Below are positions 40,558 to 49,955 of a stretch of 64,000 nucleotides of DNA, piece after piece. The notes under the pieces were generated by a model. It did not search any database. It had not been told where the DNA came from and saw only the letters and a program-made list of their open reading frames with translations. Numbering within the stretch: position 1 is the stretch's first letter; the number at the start of each line of letters is the position of its first letter. The DNA is from Maribacter dokdonensis DSW-8 (GTDB taxonomy: Bacteria; Bacteroidota; Bacteroidia; Flavobacteriales; Flavobacteriaceae), in NCBI RefSeq assembly GCF_001447995.1, contig NZ_LDPE01000001.1, positions 62,001-126,000 on the forward strand. The letters are read 5' to 3'. The translations under genes and the position numbers were made by a program.

Positions 40558-41766
40558 ATGAAAATCTTAAATCTTCTATTGTTTGTCACTTTCACTATCA
40601 TTTGCAGCGCTATTGGTAATGCACAGCAAAATGTTCAAACCGTGGGTGAACTGCCAAGTGATGTTTTTGAAACTTCTGGTCTTATTTATTACAACGGAAA
40701 TCTAATTACCCATAATGATTCTGGTAATGAACCAATTTTGTATGAATTGGATACCTTGTCTTTAACCATTCAAAGAAGAGTAACCGTCAATAACGTAACC
40801 AATATTGATTGGGAAGCAATTTCTCAAGATGAGGATTATATCTATATAGGTGATTTTGGTAACAATGTTGGTACAAGAACAGATTTGGCAGTGTATAGAA
40901 TTTCCAAAGATGAATATACTAGCTCAAATACTGTTACGGCCGAGATAATTAATTTCTCTTATGAGAACCAACAAAACTTTGAAAATAATGGCAACAGTGA
41001 TTGGGATGCAGAAGCGTTTATAGTGCTTGAAGATAATATACTAGTTTTTACAAAGCAGTGGCAAAGTTTAGGGTCAGAGGCTTATCAATTTTCCAAATTA
41101 CCTGGAAATCATGTAGCTATTAGCGTGGGAGCCATTGAGAATATTGGTTTGGTAACCGATGCTACCCATGATATTGAAGCTAATAGGTTGGTATTGATTG
41201 GTTATTCATCAATATTAAGCCCTTTTGTTGGTGTGGTAGAAGATTTAAAAATTGACATGCCTTTTGAAGGATTTACCCAGGAATCTCTTGGACTTAATTT
41301 TGTGCAGGCGGAAGGTATAACACAAACAACTTCTGGTAACTATTTTTTCTCTTCTGAATATTATTCTAGACAAACACCCACTATTGAATCTCCATCAAGG
41401 TTGTTCTCATTTCAAATACCATTAGTTAATTCTGAAGAACCTGAAGAACCGGAAACTCCCGATGAACCAGAGAAACCAAATGAGCTCGATAATCCAGATC
41501 TGCCAGATGACAATGACGAAGATGAAGAGGATGAAAGATTAATTATTTATAGGGATAATTCTTCTGATCATTATTACTATTCTATTTCTACCGATAAAAA
41601 TGTTTACGGGAAAGTAATTTACGATGTTACCGGAAAAGAGGTTTGGCAGAATTCTGAAAATGTAGAAAAAAAGGGTATCATTATCCAGCATTTGGAATCT
41701 TCAATATATTACATGGCTATTTTTTTAGAAGACAGTGTTGTTTCTACTCCCTTTGCTGTTTATTAA
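40558..41766 (+). CDS. Secreted beta-propeller-like protein with T9SS sorting tail
   Basis: 402 residues. A signal peptide (1-22, ending GNAQ) is followed by about 270 residues of repeated strands (LPSDVFETSGLIYYNGNLITHNDSGNEPILYELD, IDWEAISQDEDYIYIGDFGNN, AEGITQTTSGNYFFSSE), suggesting a beta-propeller-like domain. An acidic Pro/Glu/Asp linker lies at about 298-325. The last 75 residues (YYYSISTDKNVYGKVIYDVTGKEVWQ) match the type IX secretion C-terminal signal used by Bacteroidetes for surface or extracellular cargo. The enzymatic role is unknown. Confidence 0.8.
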   Translation: MKILNLLLFVTFTIICSAIGNAQQNVQTVGELPSDVFETSGLIYYNGNLITHNDSGNEPILYELDTLSLTIQRRVTVNNVTNIDWEAISQDEDYIYIGDFGNNVGTRTDLAVYRISKDEYTSSNTVTAEIINFSYENQQNFENNGNSDWDAEAFIVLEDNILVFTKQWQSLGSEAYQFSKLPGNHVAISVGAIENIGLVTDATHDIEANRLVLIGYSSILSPFVGVVEDLKIDMPFEGFTQESLGLNFVQAEGITQTTSGNYFFSSEYYSRQTPTIESPSRLFSFQIPLVNSEEPEEPETPDEPEKPNELDNPDLPDDNDEDEEDERLIIYRDNSSDHYYYSISTDKNVYGKVIYDVTGKEVWQNSENVEKKGIIIQHLESSIYYMAIFLEDSVVSTPFAVY

Positions 41767-41827
41767 ACTATAGGGTATACTATTTAAGTATTTGTTAACA
41801 TTTCTACCCTTTCTTTATAGCTAGTTT

Positions 41828-41847
41828 TGTGATTATAACTAATCACA
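41828..41847. promoter_or_regulatory. 20-bp palindrome in the leader of the DUF2911 gene
   Basis: TGTGATTA at 41828 is mirrored by TAATCACA at 41840-41847 around TAAC, ending 10 bases before the ATG at 41858. It recalls a CRP-type TGTGA/TCACA site, but the spacing is 10 instead of 6 bases, and it could instead be an mRNA hairpin. Confidence 0.45.
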
Positions 41848-41857
41848 CAAAAAAATC

Positions 41858-42703
41858 ATGAACAAAGTAGTACTTTTTTTATTGGCCATTGTTGCCTCTT
41901 TAACTGTTGAGGCTCAAATAAATACTCCTGCACCTAGTCCTGCAGCGAAATTAATTCAGACTGTTGGTTTAACAGAAGTGAGTATTGATTATTCAAGACC
42001 ATCTATGAGAGGTAGAAAGGTATATGGTAATTTGGTGCCTTTTGACAAATTATGGCGTACAGGTGCAAATGCATACACCAAAGTTTCTTTTGATACCGAT
42101 GTTACTATTGGAGGTAAAGAGGTTAAAGCTGGCACATATTCAATTTTTACAAAGCCAGGAGCTTCTAATTGGGAAGTTTATATTTATACTGATATTGTTG
42201 GTGGTGGAACACCTAGTAAATGGGAGGAGAGTAAAATTGCTGCACAATTAACAACACCTGTATATAATATTGAAATGCCGGTTGAAACTTTTACCATCAC
42301 CGTTGATGATGTTACCAGTAACGGTGCTAGTATTGGAATAATCTGGGAGAATACCTATGTAGCCATACCTTTTACGGTTCCTACCGATGCTGCCGTTATG
42401 AGTAGTATTGATAAAGCCTTGAACGGACCAACTGCTGAGGATTACTATGCTGCCGCTGTTTACTATTCAAGCGAAGGAAAGGATGTTAAAAAAGCAAAAG
42501 AATGGATGGACAAAGCAATGTCCATGACAAAGAAACCTGCATTTTGGCAATTAAGACAACAGTCTTTAATTTTGGCAAAGGCAGGAGATAAGAAAGGGGC
42601 TATTGAAGCTGCAAAAAAATCTTTGGAGGGTGCAACCGCAGCCGGAAACAATGATTACATTAAAATGAACAATGATTCTATAAAAGAGTGGAGTTCTAAG
42701 TAA
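41858..42703 (+). CDS. Exported DUF2911 protein
   Basis: 281 residues. A signal peptide (1-20, ending EAQ) is followed by the DUF2911 domain: PSPAAKLIQTVGLTEVSIDYSRPSMRGRKVYGNLVPFDKLWRTGANAYTKVSFDTDVTIGGKEVKAGTYSIFTKPG. A C-terminal helical TPR-like part (about 190-281) contains KKAKEWMDKAMSM and KKGAIEAAKKSLEGA. The family is abundant in Bacteroidetes, exported, and of unknown function. It ends before a strong bidirectional terminator shared with galK. Confidence 0.88.
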   Translation: MNKVVLFLLAIVASLTVEAQINTPAPSPAAKLIQTVGLTEVSIDYSRPSMRGRKVYGNLVPFDKLWRTGANAYTKVSFDTDVTIGGKEVKAGTYSIFTKPGASNWEVYIYTDIVGGGTPSKWEESKIAAQLTTPVYNIEMPVETFTITVDDVTSNGASIGIIWENTYVAIPFTVPTDAAVMSSIDKALNGPTAEDYYAAAVYYSSEGKDVKKAKEWMDKAMSMTKKPAFWQLRQQSLILAKAGDKKGAIEAAKKSLEGATAAGNNDYIKMNNDSIKEWSSK

Positions 42704-42724
42704 TTACTACAATTTCTAAAATGT

Positions 42725-42756
42725 AAAAAGTCCGTGCTAAACACGGACTTTTTTTT
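42725..42756. terminator. Bidirectional terminator between DUF2911 and galK
   Basis: AAAAAGTCCGTG pairs with CACGGACTTTTTT around a five-base loop. Runs of A and T on either side serve both convergent genes. Confidence 0.9.
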
Positions 42757-42774
42757 ATGGAAATTATTGTCGTT

Positions 42775-43932
42775 TTAGTCAAATACCTTAACACCATCAT
42801 CTATGGCCAAATGGTAATATTCAGCATCTATACCTGTTTTGTTTTTATAAGAGCTAAGCAAAGCCTTAATACTTTCATCTAAAGATTTTGTTTCTATAAG
42901 GTTTATGGTACAGCCACCAAAACCGCCACCCATCATTCTAGAGCCAAGTACCCCATCTAGTTCCTCACCGATTTTTACCAAGTGGTCTAATTCGCTGGTA
43001 GTAATTTCATATTCGGTTGACATGGCCCAATGACCATCTTTTAAAACATTACCGACAGCAATGGCATCACCAGCAGTTAATTCTTGCATCATTTGCAATA
43101 CACGTTCATTTTCTTCTATGATATACTTTGCCCGTTGAATATCAATTTCATTCGCCTTATTCTTTACTTTCACCAGATCATCCTTTCTTATATCCCTTAA
43201 AGATTTTACTTGGGGTCTATAGGCTTGAACTTGCTTAACAATGTTCTCACATGATACACGTCTTTTATTGTATTCAGAATCAACAGCTAAATTATGTTTG
43301 ATGTTAGAGTTGATCAAGACCCAACTATAACCATCTAAATTAATTGGAATATACTTATGGCTTAGATCATTGCAATCTAAAAAAAATGCATTTCCTTTTT
43401 TACCGAAAAGCACGGCATATTGGTCCATAAGCCCGCAATTTAATCCAATCTTATGTTCTGCTTCTTGTGCGATTAGTGCAATATCTTCCCTTGAAATTTC
43501 TTTTTCAGATACTTGCGTAATGGCGTAAATAAATCCACAGCATAGTGCAGCAGAGGAGGACAGACCTGATCCAATTGGTATATCTCCGCCAAAAACACAA
43601 TTCATTCCTTTAAAAGGGTAGTTTTTGGCTATTAAAATTTCAATGATTGCTTTAAAGTAGTTTCCCCAAAAAGATTCAAATACTTTGTGCTCACCATTTA
43701 ATTGAAAAACTATTTTCTCCGGTTGGGTCAAAAACGATTCTATCTGAATATTGTTTTCTTCATTACGGGAAACCGCAAAATATATACCTTTTTCAATAGA
43801 GGCGGGTAGCACTAATCCTTGGTTGTAATCTGTATGCTCACCAATTAAATTGATGCGGCCAGGTGCCTTTATTAGAATGGGATTTTTTAGATAATTAGCT
43901 TCAAAATAGGACTTAACTTTATTATGTATCAT
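42775..43932 (-). CDS. galK: Galactokinase
   Basis: 385 residues. GHMP-kinase motifs are PGRINLIGEHTDYNQGLVLP (galactokinase signature), GDIPIGSGLSSSAALCCGF (ATP-binding) and GSRMMGGGFGGCTINLI (C-terminal motif). It phosphorylates galactose to galactose-1-phosphate in the Leloir pathway. No other gal genes are visible. It is the last gene of an operon with a PIG-L deacetylase, a 37-aa membrane peptide and a sodium:solute symporter, 18 bases after the symporter, which suggests the symporter brings in galactose or a galactoside. Confidence 0.93.
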   Translation of the reverse strand: MIHNKVKSYFEANYLKNPILIKAPGRINLIGEHTDYNQGLVLPASIEKGIYFAVSRNEENNIQIESFLTQPEKIVFQLNGEHKVFESFWGNYFKAIIEILIAKNYPFKGMNCVFGGDIPIGSGLSSSAALCCGFIYAITQVSEKEISREDIALIAQEAEHKIGLNCGLMDQYAVLFGKKGNAFFLDCNDLSHKYIPINLDGYSWVLINSNIKHNLAVDSEYNKRRVSCENIVKQVQAYRPQVKSLRDIRKDDLVKVKNKANEIDIQRAKYIIEENERVLQMMQELTAGDAIAVGNVLKDGHWAMSTEYEITTSELDHLVKIGEELDGVLGSRMMGGGFGGCTINLIETKSLDESIKALLSSYKNKTGIDAEYYHLAIDDGVKVFD

Positions 43933-43950
43933 TAAGCGGTTGTATTGTTC

Positions 43951-45681
43951 TTAAGTTAATGGCTTCTTTAACATTCGGTCAAAAGCTTCAAATATAAAAG
44001 ATATTACTATGACCAATGCTGCACCACAGAAGTTTAGCCATAAATAACCTAATTTTTCTTGTCCGGACGGGTAAATATGAATTAGGTAATAATAAATAAT
44101 ACAGATAATAATTTGGGTTACCACAGCCGCAAAAAACACAGCGTTACCTTTAATGAACTTGAAGAAAAATGCAATTAGAAAAATTCCTAAAACATTCCCG
44201 TAAAAGATACTACCAATAATATTTACCAACTGTATGAGATTATCGAAAAGATTGGCAATACATGCAATCAAAATAGCGACAATACCCCAAATTAGAGTAA
44301 AAAATTTAGAAGCTTTGACGTAGTGGGCTTCGGTTAGTTGTGCCGAACTTCTATTTCTCTTATATAAATCTAAAGCCGTAATGGTCCCTAAAGCATTTAA
44401 TTCCGATGCAGTGGACGACATTGCAGCAGACAATATTACAGCTAGCAATAACCCAACAAGGCCAGTGGGTAGGTTGTTAAGGATAAAGTGTATAAAAACA
44501 TAATCTTTGTCATTGGTTTCTACAACATCATTAGCTTGACTTATAAGTGATTTTGCGGATATTCTATTAGTACTGTCTTTTTGGTTTATGCGAATAATCT
44601 GCTTTTTAGCTTCTTCAACGGCGGAATATTCTTTTATTTCCAATGCAGCGGAAAACTTGTTTTGGGCTATTCTTTTTTCTGCTTCTAAAGCTATTTGTCC
44701 TTCTTGCAGTAGTTTGTAGTCTTCAGCATATTCAGATTCCATAACCGCTTGTGTTGCAGAAGGGTTGAAATTTAAAGGAGACGGATTGTATTGATAGAAG
44801 ACAAAAACCATTACACCTACCAATAAAATAAAGAATTGCATGGGTATTTTGAAAATGGCATTGAATACAAGACCTAACTGACTTTCTCTTATGGATTTAC
44901 CTGAAAGATATCGTTGAACCTGACTTTGGTCCGTGCCAAAATAGGCTAGAAAAAGAAAGAGTCCACCTGTGATCCCGCTCCAAAAAGTATATCTACTAGA
45001 GGTATCCAGATCAAAATTCAAAATTTCAAGTTTGTTGCTGGCACCTGCAATTTTCATTGCTTTGCTAAATGTAATATCGGTAGGTAAGTAGCCCAAAATA
45101 AAAAAGAAAGTGATGAACATTCCGGTCATAATTATGAACATCTGCTGTTTTTGCGTAACACTAACGGCATTTGTGCCACCAGATACGGTGTAGATAATTA
45201 CCAGTGTTCCAATAATAATGTTCAAGGTTCTTAGGTCCCAACCTAAAACAGCCGATAAAATAATTGAAGGTGCAAATATGGTAATACCTGCTGCTAAACC
45301 TCGTTGAATTAAGAATAAAACCGCTGCTAGTGACCTAGTCTTTAAATCGAACCGACCTTCTAAAAATTCATAGGCGGTATACACCTTCATCTTATGGTAA
45401 AGAGGCACAAAAACCATGCAAATGATAATCATGGCAAAGGGCAATCCAAAATAGAATTGCACAAACCCCATTCCGTCGTGAAATGCTTGACCTGGTGTTG
45501 AAAGAAATGTTATGGCACTTGCTTGCGTTGCCATAACGGATAAACCTATGGTCCACCATTTAGAGTCGTTTCCGCCACGTACGTAATCATTAACATTCTG
45601 GCTTCCTTTGGTTTTCCATACACCATATATTACGATGAATAGAAGTGTGCCGGCAAGAATTATCCAATCTAATCCTTCCAT
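43951..45681 (-). CDS. Sodium:solute symporter (SSS/SLC5 family)
   Basis: 576 residues, polytopic. Family features are the N-terminal DWIILAGTLLFIVIYGVWKTKG, the sodium-site region ATQASAITFLSTPGQAF, and AMSSTASELNALGTITALDLYKR. Between about residues 305 and 375 it carries an unusual hydrophilic helical insertion (rich in Glu, Lys, Ala) before the next membrane helix. It is preceded by a 37-aa membrane peptide gene (start 2 bases after that stop) and followed by galK. Sugar uptake is likely from the neighbours but is not shown by sequence alone. Confidence 0.9.
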   Translation of the reverse strand: MEGLDWIILAGTLLFIVIYGVWKTKGSQNVNDYVRGGNDSKWWTIGLSVMATQASAITFLSTPGQAFHDGMGFVQFYFGLPFAMIIICMVFVPLYHKMKVYTAYEFLEGRFDLKTRSLAAVLFLIQRGLAAGITIFAPSIILSAVLGWDLRTLNIIIGTLVIIYTVSGGTNAVSVTQKQQMFIIMTGMFITFFFILGYLPTDITFSKAMKIAGASNKLEILNFDLDTSSRYTFWSGITGGLFLFLAYFGTDQSQVQRYLSGKSIRESQLGLVFNAIFKIPMQFFILLVGVMVFVFYQYNPSPLNFNPSATQAVMESEYAEDYKLLQEGQIALEAEKRIAQNKFSAALEIKEYSAVEEAKKQIIRINQKDSTNRISAKSLISQANDVVETNDKDYVFIHFILNNLPTGLVGLLLAVILSAAMSSTASELNALGTITALDLYKRNRSSAQLTEAHYVKASKFFTLIWGIVAILIACIANLFDNLIQLVNIIGSIFYGNVLGIFLIAFFFKFIKGNAVFFAAVVTQIIICIIYYYLIHIYPSGQEKLGYLWLNFCGAALVIVISFIFEAFDRMLKKPLT

Positions 45682-45682
45682 A

Positions 45683-45796
45683 TTAATTGAATGAGGTCAT
45701 TACGTAATAGAAAACAAGTACATAAATAAGGTTTAACACTAAAACAATAGTGTATTCTTTTTTCCAGGTGGTATTTTCATTTCGATCTTTACTCAT
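45683..45796 (-). CDS. 37-aa single-pass membrane peptide, coupled to the symporter
   Basis: The ATG at 45796 overlaps the TGA of the PIG-L gene (ATGA), and the TAA at 45683-45685 lies 1 base before the symporter ATG. The product begins MSKDRNENTTWKKEY, followed by an 18-20 residue hydrophobic helix (TIVLVLNLIYVLVFYYVM) and a short TSFN tail. The tight coupling on both sides is strong evidence that it is translated. By position it could be a small subunit or stabiliser of the SSS transporter, as small partners exist for other SSS proteins. No homologue is recalled with certainty. Confidence 0.75.
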   Translation of the reverse strand: MSKDRNENTTWKKEYTIVLVLNLIYVLVFYYVMTSFN

Positions 45797-48324
45797 CCTT
45801 TTATTTTCACTTTCGTTTCTACTTTATCTTTTCCTACGGATAGCATATTAGAAAATAATTTATAGGCACCTGGTACACCTACGGGTAATTCCCTAAAAAA
45901 ACTAAGTCCAGTATAAATATAATACCCCTCTCCATACGATGAAATCAGTAGACTACCTTTTGAAGCTTCTTCGCCTTCATCGTGCATTTCAAGTATTGGT
46001 GTAAACTCTTCACTCCATTTATTGGGAAAATATAATCCTCTTTCTTGTACCCAACCGTTAAAATCGTTTTCATCAATCTTATTTGGAAAGTGAACCAAAG
46101 AATGATCTTTGGCTATAATGTTGACCTCAGAATTTTCATTGGTTACCCTATCTCTTGAAATTTCAATATCATACGGTGCAATATTTTCAAATTGTGCACC
46201 CCATCTACTTGCTGTGTTATACTGCACAATTACCGTACCACCGTTCTTGGCATAATCTAAAATAAACCGTTGTTTAAATTTAAGTTCATCTACAACATTG
46301 TAAGCTCTGATACCAAGTACTACAGCGTCATATTTATTTAAAGATTCTTTTGTAATGGTTGATGGGTCAATAAGTTGAACATTGTAGCCAATTTGTTCTA
46401 AACTTGTGGGTACTTCATCGCCTGCACCCATAATGTAACCAATATTTTCACCGGCTTTCTGTATGTTCAGGCGTACCACTTTTGCCTCGGAAGGTAGAAG
46501 AACCGTTTGGGTAGGGACATGATCGTATGCAATGGTGACCAATTCCTTTGTGATCTCTTTTCCGTTTACTTTAATGATAGGGGAGATACTACTTTCGTTT
46601 TCAGTAGACGGCGGACTTAAAGTGAAATACACCGTTTGTTCATCACCTTTTTTGGCAATGGTAAAGTGTTGTGTGTCAGTATCAAGTTTCCATCCTTTAC
46701 CGTATTCCAATGCTATAGTTCCTGAAATGCTGTCTTGGTGTGCTTTTATGGTAACCGGAACTTTTTTACTTAACGCATCCGCAAATATCAATACTTTATC
46801 GGCAAAGCTTGCAGTGGCTTCCGGTACAATTTCAAAAGGTTGATAAATTTCACCTTTATCGGGTTTTGCGTATTTGTAAACAACAGGTCTTGTTATTGGT
46901 ATTAAAGTGCCATTTATGTTCACTAGGAATTTTGCATTAAATGCTCTTGGCGTTTCTGGTTTGCCAATTAAATCGGTATTAGAAACCTTGTACGTGCCTA
47001 AAGTACCTTTCTCAATTAACCAATAAGGGCTGGTGTAATCTGTTGTAGAAGGTATTTTCAGGTCCACTTTTTTGGTAACAAGGTTATTATTCTTTAAACC
47101 TTCGTTATCAATAGCTACTTTTTGATCGTTTATAAAGACCGACTTTAATTTTATGTCAATATTACTTCTATTCAGTGCCTGCACATTAACTTCAACTTCT
47201 TGTCCAGGGTTGGTATAAGCGGTCTGGGTAAATGCCTCTAAATGCAATCCTGATATGGCGAAAATTATAGCGGTTAATTCTTCGCTTTTAAGTTCTTTCC
47301 AGTGTACATCAGATATTCCTTGTAATAAATTGTATGCTTTAAGTAATTCCGGAATATGAACAGTGGGGTCTTTGAAATTGAAATTCTCTTGTACCTTATA
47401 AAGGATATCACCTATTTGTTCACCACCATCAACTCTTTTCCAAGTGGTATCAATGCCATCGAATAAATTAGATTTATCTTCAGGTAAATCACCTTTCAAT
47501 AATTCAATGTATTCATCTTCTGTACCCCTTGTACTTAATCTACCAAACCCTTGGCAAAGATGTTGGCTACTTGCCAACGAAGCTATTTCATTATTAGACT
47601 TGCCTAACATAGGGTAGTAGGTACCAACATCCATATGTAGTAAATTGGTTTTATCTGCAGCCTTAAATTTTTCTTGACTACCGTAGAACCACCATGAAGT
47701 ATTAAAAAATAATCTTTTTGGCTGCCAAGTATCGGTCATTTTTAACTGCTCTGGGTATGCGTTTGCATCATTTGCCAGATCAAAAGCTTCAAAACTTAAC
47801 ATGGCAGATGATGTATGGTGTCCATGTGTGGTGCCAGGTGTTCTATGATCAAACCTATTGATAATTACATCTGGCTTAAACTTTCTAATGGTTCTAACGA
47901 CATCACCTAGTATAGCTTCTTTGTTCCAGATTTCTAATGTTTCACCGGGTTGTTTTGAATAGCCAAAATCATTTGCCCTACTAAAAAACTGTTCTCCGCC
48001 ATCTACTCTTCTGGCCGCAAGTAGTTCTTGCGTTCTCAATACTCCCAAAAGTTCACGTAGTTCTGGTCCAATAAGATTTTGACCGCCATCCCCTCTGGTC
48101 AATGACAAATATGCTGTTCTAGCTTTTACATTATTAGCTAAATAAGCTATTAAACGAGTGTTTTCATCATCGGGATGAGCAGCAATAAATAGGGCGGTGC
48201 CAAGAAAATTGAGTTTTTCAATAGCGTGGTAAATATCTGTTGCTGAACTGTTTTTAGGGGTTTGGGCTTTCAGGGTGCCGAGTACTAATAGGCTGCAGGT
48301 AACGAACCCTAACAAATATCGCAT
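45793..48324 (-). CDS. Exported PIG-L family deacetylase, large form
   Basis: 843 residues with a signal peptide (1-20). The N-terminal PIG-L domain has the zinc motif AHPDDE at 49-54, LSLTRGDGGQNLIGPELRELLGVLRTQELLAARRVDGGEQFF, and HHTSSAMLSFEAF. This is the family of GlcNAc-type N-deacetylases. A long C-terminal region (about 330-843) contains beta-sandwich-like stretches and a glutamine-amidotransferase-like segment (IQKAGENIGYIMGAGDEVPTSLEQIGY, YDAVVLGIRAYNV), typical of the large Bacteroidetes form. It is the first gene of the operon with the symporter and galK, so periplasmic deacetylation of an amino sugar before uptake is a reasonable guess. Confidence 0.88.
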   Translation of the reverse strand: MRYLLGFVTCSLLVLGTLKAQTPKNSSATDIYHAIEKLNFLGTALFIAAHPDDENTRLIAYLANNVKARTAYLSLTRGDGGQNLIGPELRELLGVLRTQELLAARRVDGGEQFFSRANDFGYSKQPGETLEIWNKEAILGDVVRTIRKFKPDVIINRFDHRTPGTTHGHHTSSAMLSFEAFDLANDANAYPEQLKMTDTWQPKRLFFNTSWWFYGSQEKFKAADKTNLLHMDVGTYYPMLGKSNNEIASLASSQHLCQGFGRLSTRGTEDEYIELLKGDLPEDKSNLFDGIDTTWKRVDGGEQIGDILYKVQENFNFKDPTVHIPELLKAYNLLQGISDVHWKELKSEELTAIIFAISGLHLEAFTQTAYTNPGQEVEVNVQALNRSNIDIKLKSVFINDQKVAIDNEGLKNNNLVTKKVDLKIPSTTDYTSPYWLIEKGTLGTYKVSNTDLIGKPETPRAFNAKFLVNINGTLIPITRPVVYKYAKPDKGEIYQPFEIVPEATASFADKVLIFADALSKKVPVTIKAHQDSISGTIALEYGKGWKLDTDTQHFTIAKKGDEQTVYFTLSPPSTENESSISPIIKVNGKEITKELVTIAYDHVPTQTVLLPSEAKVVRLNIQKAGENIGYIMGAGDEVPTSLEQIGYNVQLIDPSTITKESLNKYDAVVLGIRAYNVVDELKFKQRFILDYAKNGGTVIVQYNTASRWGAQFENIAPYDIEISRDRVTNENSEVNIIAKDHSLVHFPNKIDENDFNGWVQERGLYFPNKWSEEFTPILEMHDEGEEASKGSLLISSYGEGYYIYTGLSFFRELPVGVPGAYKLFSNMLSVGKDKVETKVKIKG

Positions 48325-48404
48325 TTTCAGTTGGTTTTGGTAGTGATTTCAAATATAATAAGATTAGTACCTAAGCTTACGATTTTACGACTTCTTTAAC
48401 AAAA

Positions 48405-48983
48405 TCATATGATCTGCTCTTCCTCTTCTTCTATATTCAAAAACTCTCCCTGTTGATAGGTAGAAATAAGAATTACACCTTTTTGAAGTACCAAGTTATT
48501 GGGGTAAGTTAGTATCTCACCATTACTTCTTCTTAAATGTAAGTGAAAAGCCCTAATATCCTCTATTACAAATTTATCTAGATCAGCATTATCTGGGTCT
48601 AGAAGTTCTTTGTCTAAAATGCGAATGGTGTTACCAATTTTAAAGGGAAAGGAGAAGAAAATGATGACACCAGCGGTTATATTGCTCAGTATGGACCATT
48701 GCGCGAATAATGCAACACCAATTACTGCAAATACAGAAGATAGCATTACACCTAGATCTTGATAGTTTACGCTCCAAACAAAAGTAAGTGCTACTATTGC
48801 AATGATGGTCAATGCAATATTTATGAATTTAATGATCAGGTTGGTTCTTACAGGATTAAAATCACTGATTTTACTCACTTTTCTTACCGCAGTAGTAAAA
48901 AGGAATTTTAAAATTAAGATGACTAAAAGTACAATGAGACTATAAATTAGTTCATTGTAATGCTCATTAATAAATTCTTTCAT
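48405..48983 (-). CDS. Small mechanosensitive channel family protein (MscS-like)
   Basis: 192 residues. Two or three membrane helices (about 12-30, 48-70, 78-108) are followed by the MscS pore and beta-domain pattern: FAVIGVALFAQWSILSNITAGVIIFFSFPFKIGNTIRILD, then VIEDIRAFHLHLRRSNGEILTYPNNLVLQKGVI. It lacks the long C-terminal domain of E. coli MscS, as many short flavobacterial members do. It releases solutes under hypo-osmotic stress. It lies 3 bases downstream of the lipoprotein gene, in an operon with Maf and KdsC-like genes. Confidence 0.88.
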   Translation of the reverse strand: MKEFINEHYNELIYSLIVLLVILILKFLFTTAVRKVSKISDFNPVRTNLIIKFINIALTIIAIVALTFVWSVNYQDLGVMLSSVFAVIGVALFAQWSILSNITAGVIIFFSFPFKIGNTIRILDKELLDPDNADLDKFVIEDIRAFHLHLRRSNGEILTYPNNLVLQKGVILISTYQQGEFLNIEEEEEQII

Positions 48984-48986
48984 ATG

Positions 48987-49943
48987 CTATAACCCTAAAC
49001 TATCGCGCAAAGATAAATCCTTATTCGATTTTTGTTGCCAATAGGGTGTTGTAATCCTGTTAATTCTTGTTGCTTTAGAAGTCAGTACTTTTTTGTTGTC
49101 ACCAAATCCGTCATGAAAGGTGTCTGTCCAACTTTCTATTAGATATGGAAATTCGTTTTCAAAGTTGATTTTTAAAGTGCGCTCAAGTTCTGGATAGTTA
49201 ATAGTATATGTATTGGTATTACCTTTTGTGTCTAAAGAGGTAATTGCATTATACGCTTTAAATTCTTTGTGGGTCAACCTTATAAATTCAAGAGAAGGAA
49301 CTATAGAAACTTCACCAATTGGTAAATTTTTTGGGTCTATTCTTACTTTGTTCCAAATTTCATTTTCAAGAATGGCTTTTTCCATACTGTAATCTTGGTC
49401 GCCTTCAGATTCAAAATAAGAATGACTGGTAATTTCAAAATCTTCTCTATTGTTCAATTGCGCATAAACATGTCCGCACCATTCTTGCGATGAGAAAGAT
49501 ACTTTTATGGCGTGTTGGTTATCATGTACAGGATAGAAACTACTGGTCATAATAGAGTAGGGGTAAATTCCGGTAATATAATTTTTTGTGGAATTTAACT
49601 TAAGAACCGGAATGTTGGTTTTATGGCTATTATCAGCTTTAACTTGTTGTTCAGGTAGAAATGGTTCGGTTACATAGATCATTACTGCGCTACCTTCCCT
49701 GATCTCACCATATCTTGCCTGTTCTAGTTTATAAGATGTAATTTCAGCCGTACCATTATACCAGTATTTTTTAAATTCTTCGGATAACTGTTTTTTAGGT
49801 ACTTCTACAACGGGTGTAGTTGTTGCCATGGCTAAAGTATCGCTATTCTTTTCCGATTTTTCTTTGCAGCTGGAAAAAATTAAAAGGACTCCGAAAATAC
49901 TGTAAAAAAATGTGGTTGGTTTTAATTGCTTTATACTTTTCAT
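48987..49943 (-). CDS. Conserved lipoprotein (often mislabelled Maf)
   Basis: 318 residues. The N-terminal signal with SSCKEKSEK places the lipidated Cys near residue 26. The mature part has a conserved WYNGTAEITSYKLEQARYGEIREGSAVMIYVTEPF start and a VSFSSQEWCGHVYAQL segment. In databases this flavobacterial family is sometimes carried as septum formation inhibitor Maf because it sits next to the true maf gene; its sequence has no Maf motifs. The function is unknown; it is probably in the outer membrane, facing the periplasm. It lies 12 bases after maf and 3 before the MscS-like gene. Confidence 0.8.
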   Translation of the reverse strand: MKSIKQLKPTTFFYSIFGVLLIFSSCKEKSEKNSDTLAMATTTPVVEVPKKQLSEEFKKYWYNGTAEITSYKLEQARYGEIREGSAVMIYVTEPFLPEQQVKADNSHKTNIPVLKLNSTKNYITGIYPYSIMTSSFYPVHDNQHAIKVSFSSQEWCGHVYAQLNNREDFEITSHSYFESEGDQDYSMEKAILENEIWNKVRIDPKNLPIGEVSIVPSLEFIRLTHKEFKAYNAITSLDTKGNTNTYTINYPELERTLKINFENEFPYLIESWTDTFHDGFGDNKKVLTSKATRINRITTPYWQQKSNKDLSLRDSLGL

Positions 49944-49955
49944 GGTGATAGTTTT

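Noticed and set aside
48987..49943. Calling this lipoprotein septum formation inhibitor Maf
   Set aside because: It has a lipoprotein signal and none of the Maf motifs; the real Maf is the adjacent gene at 49956.
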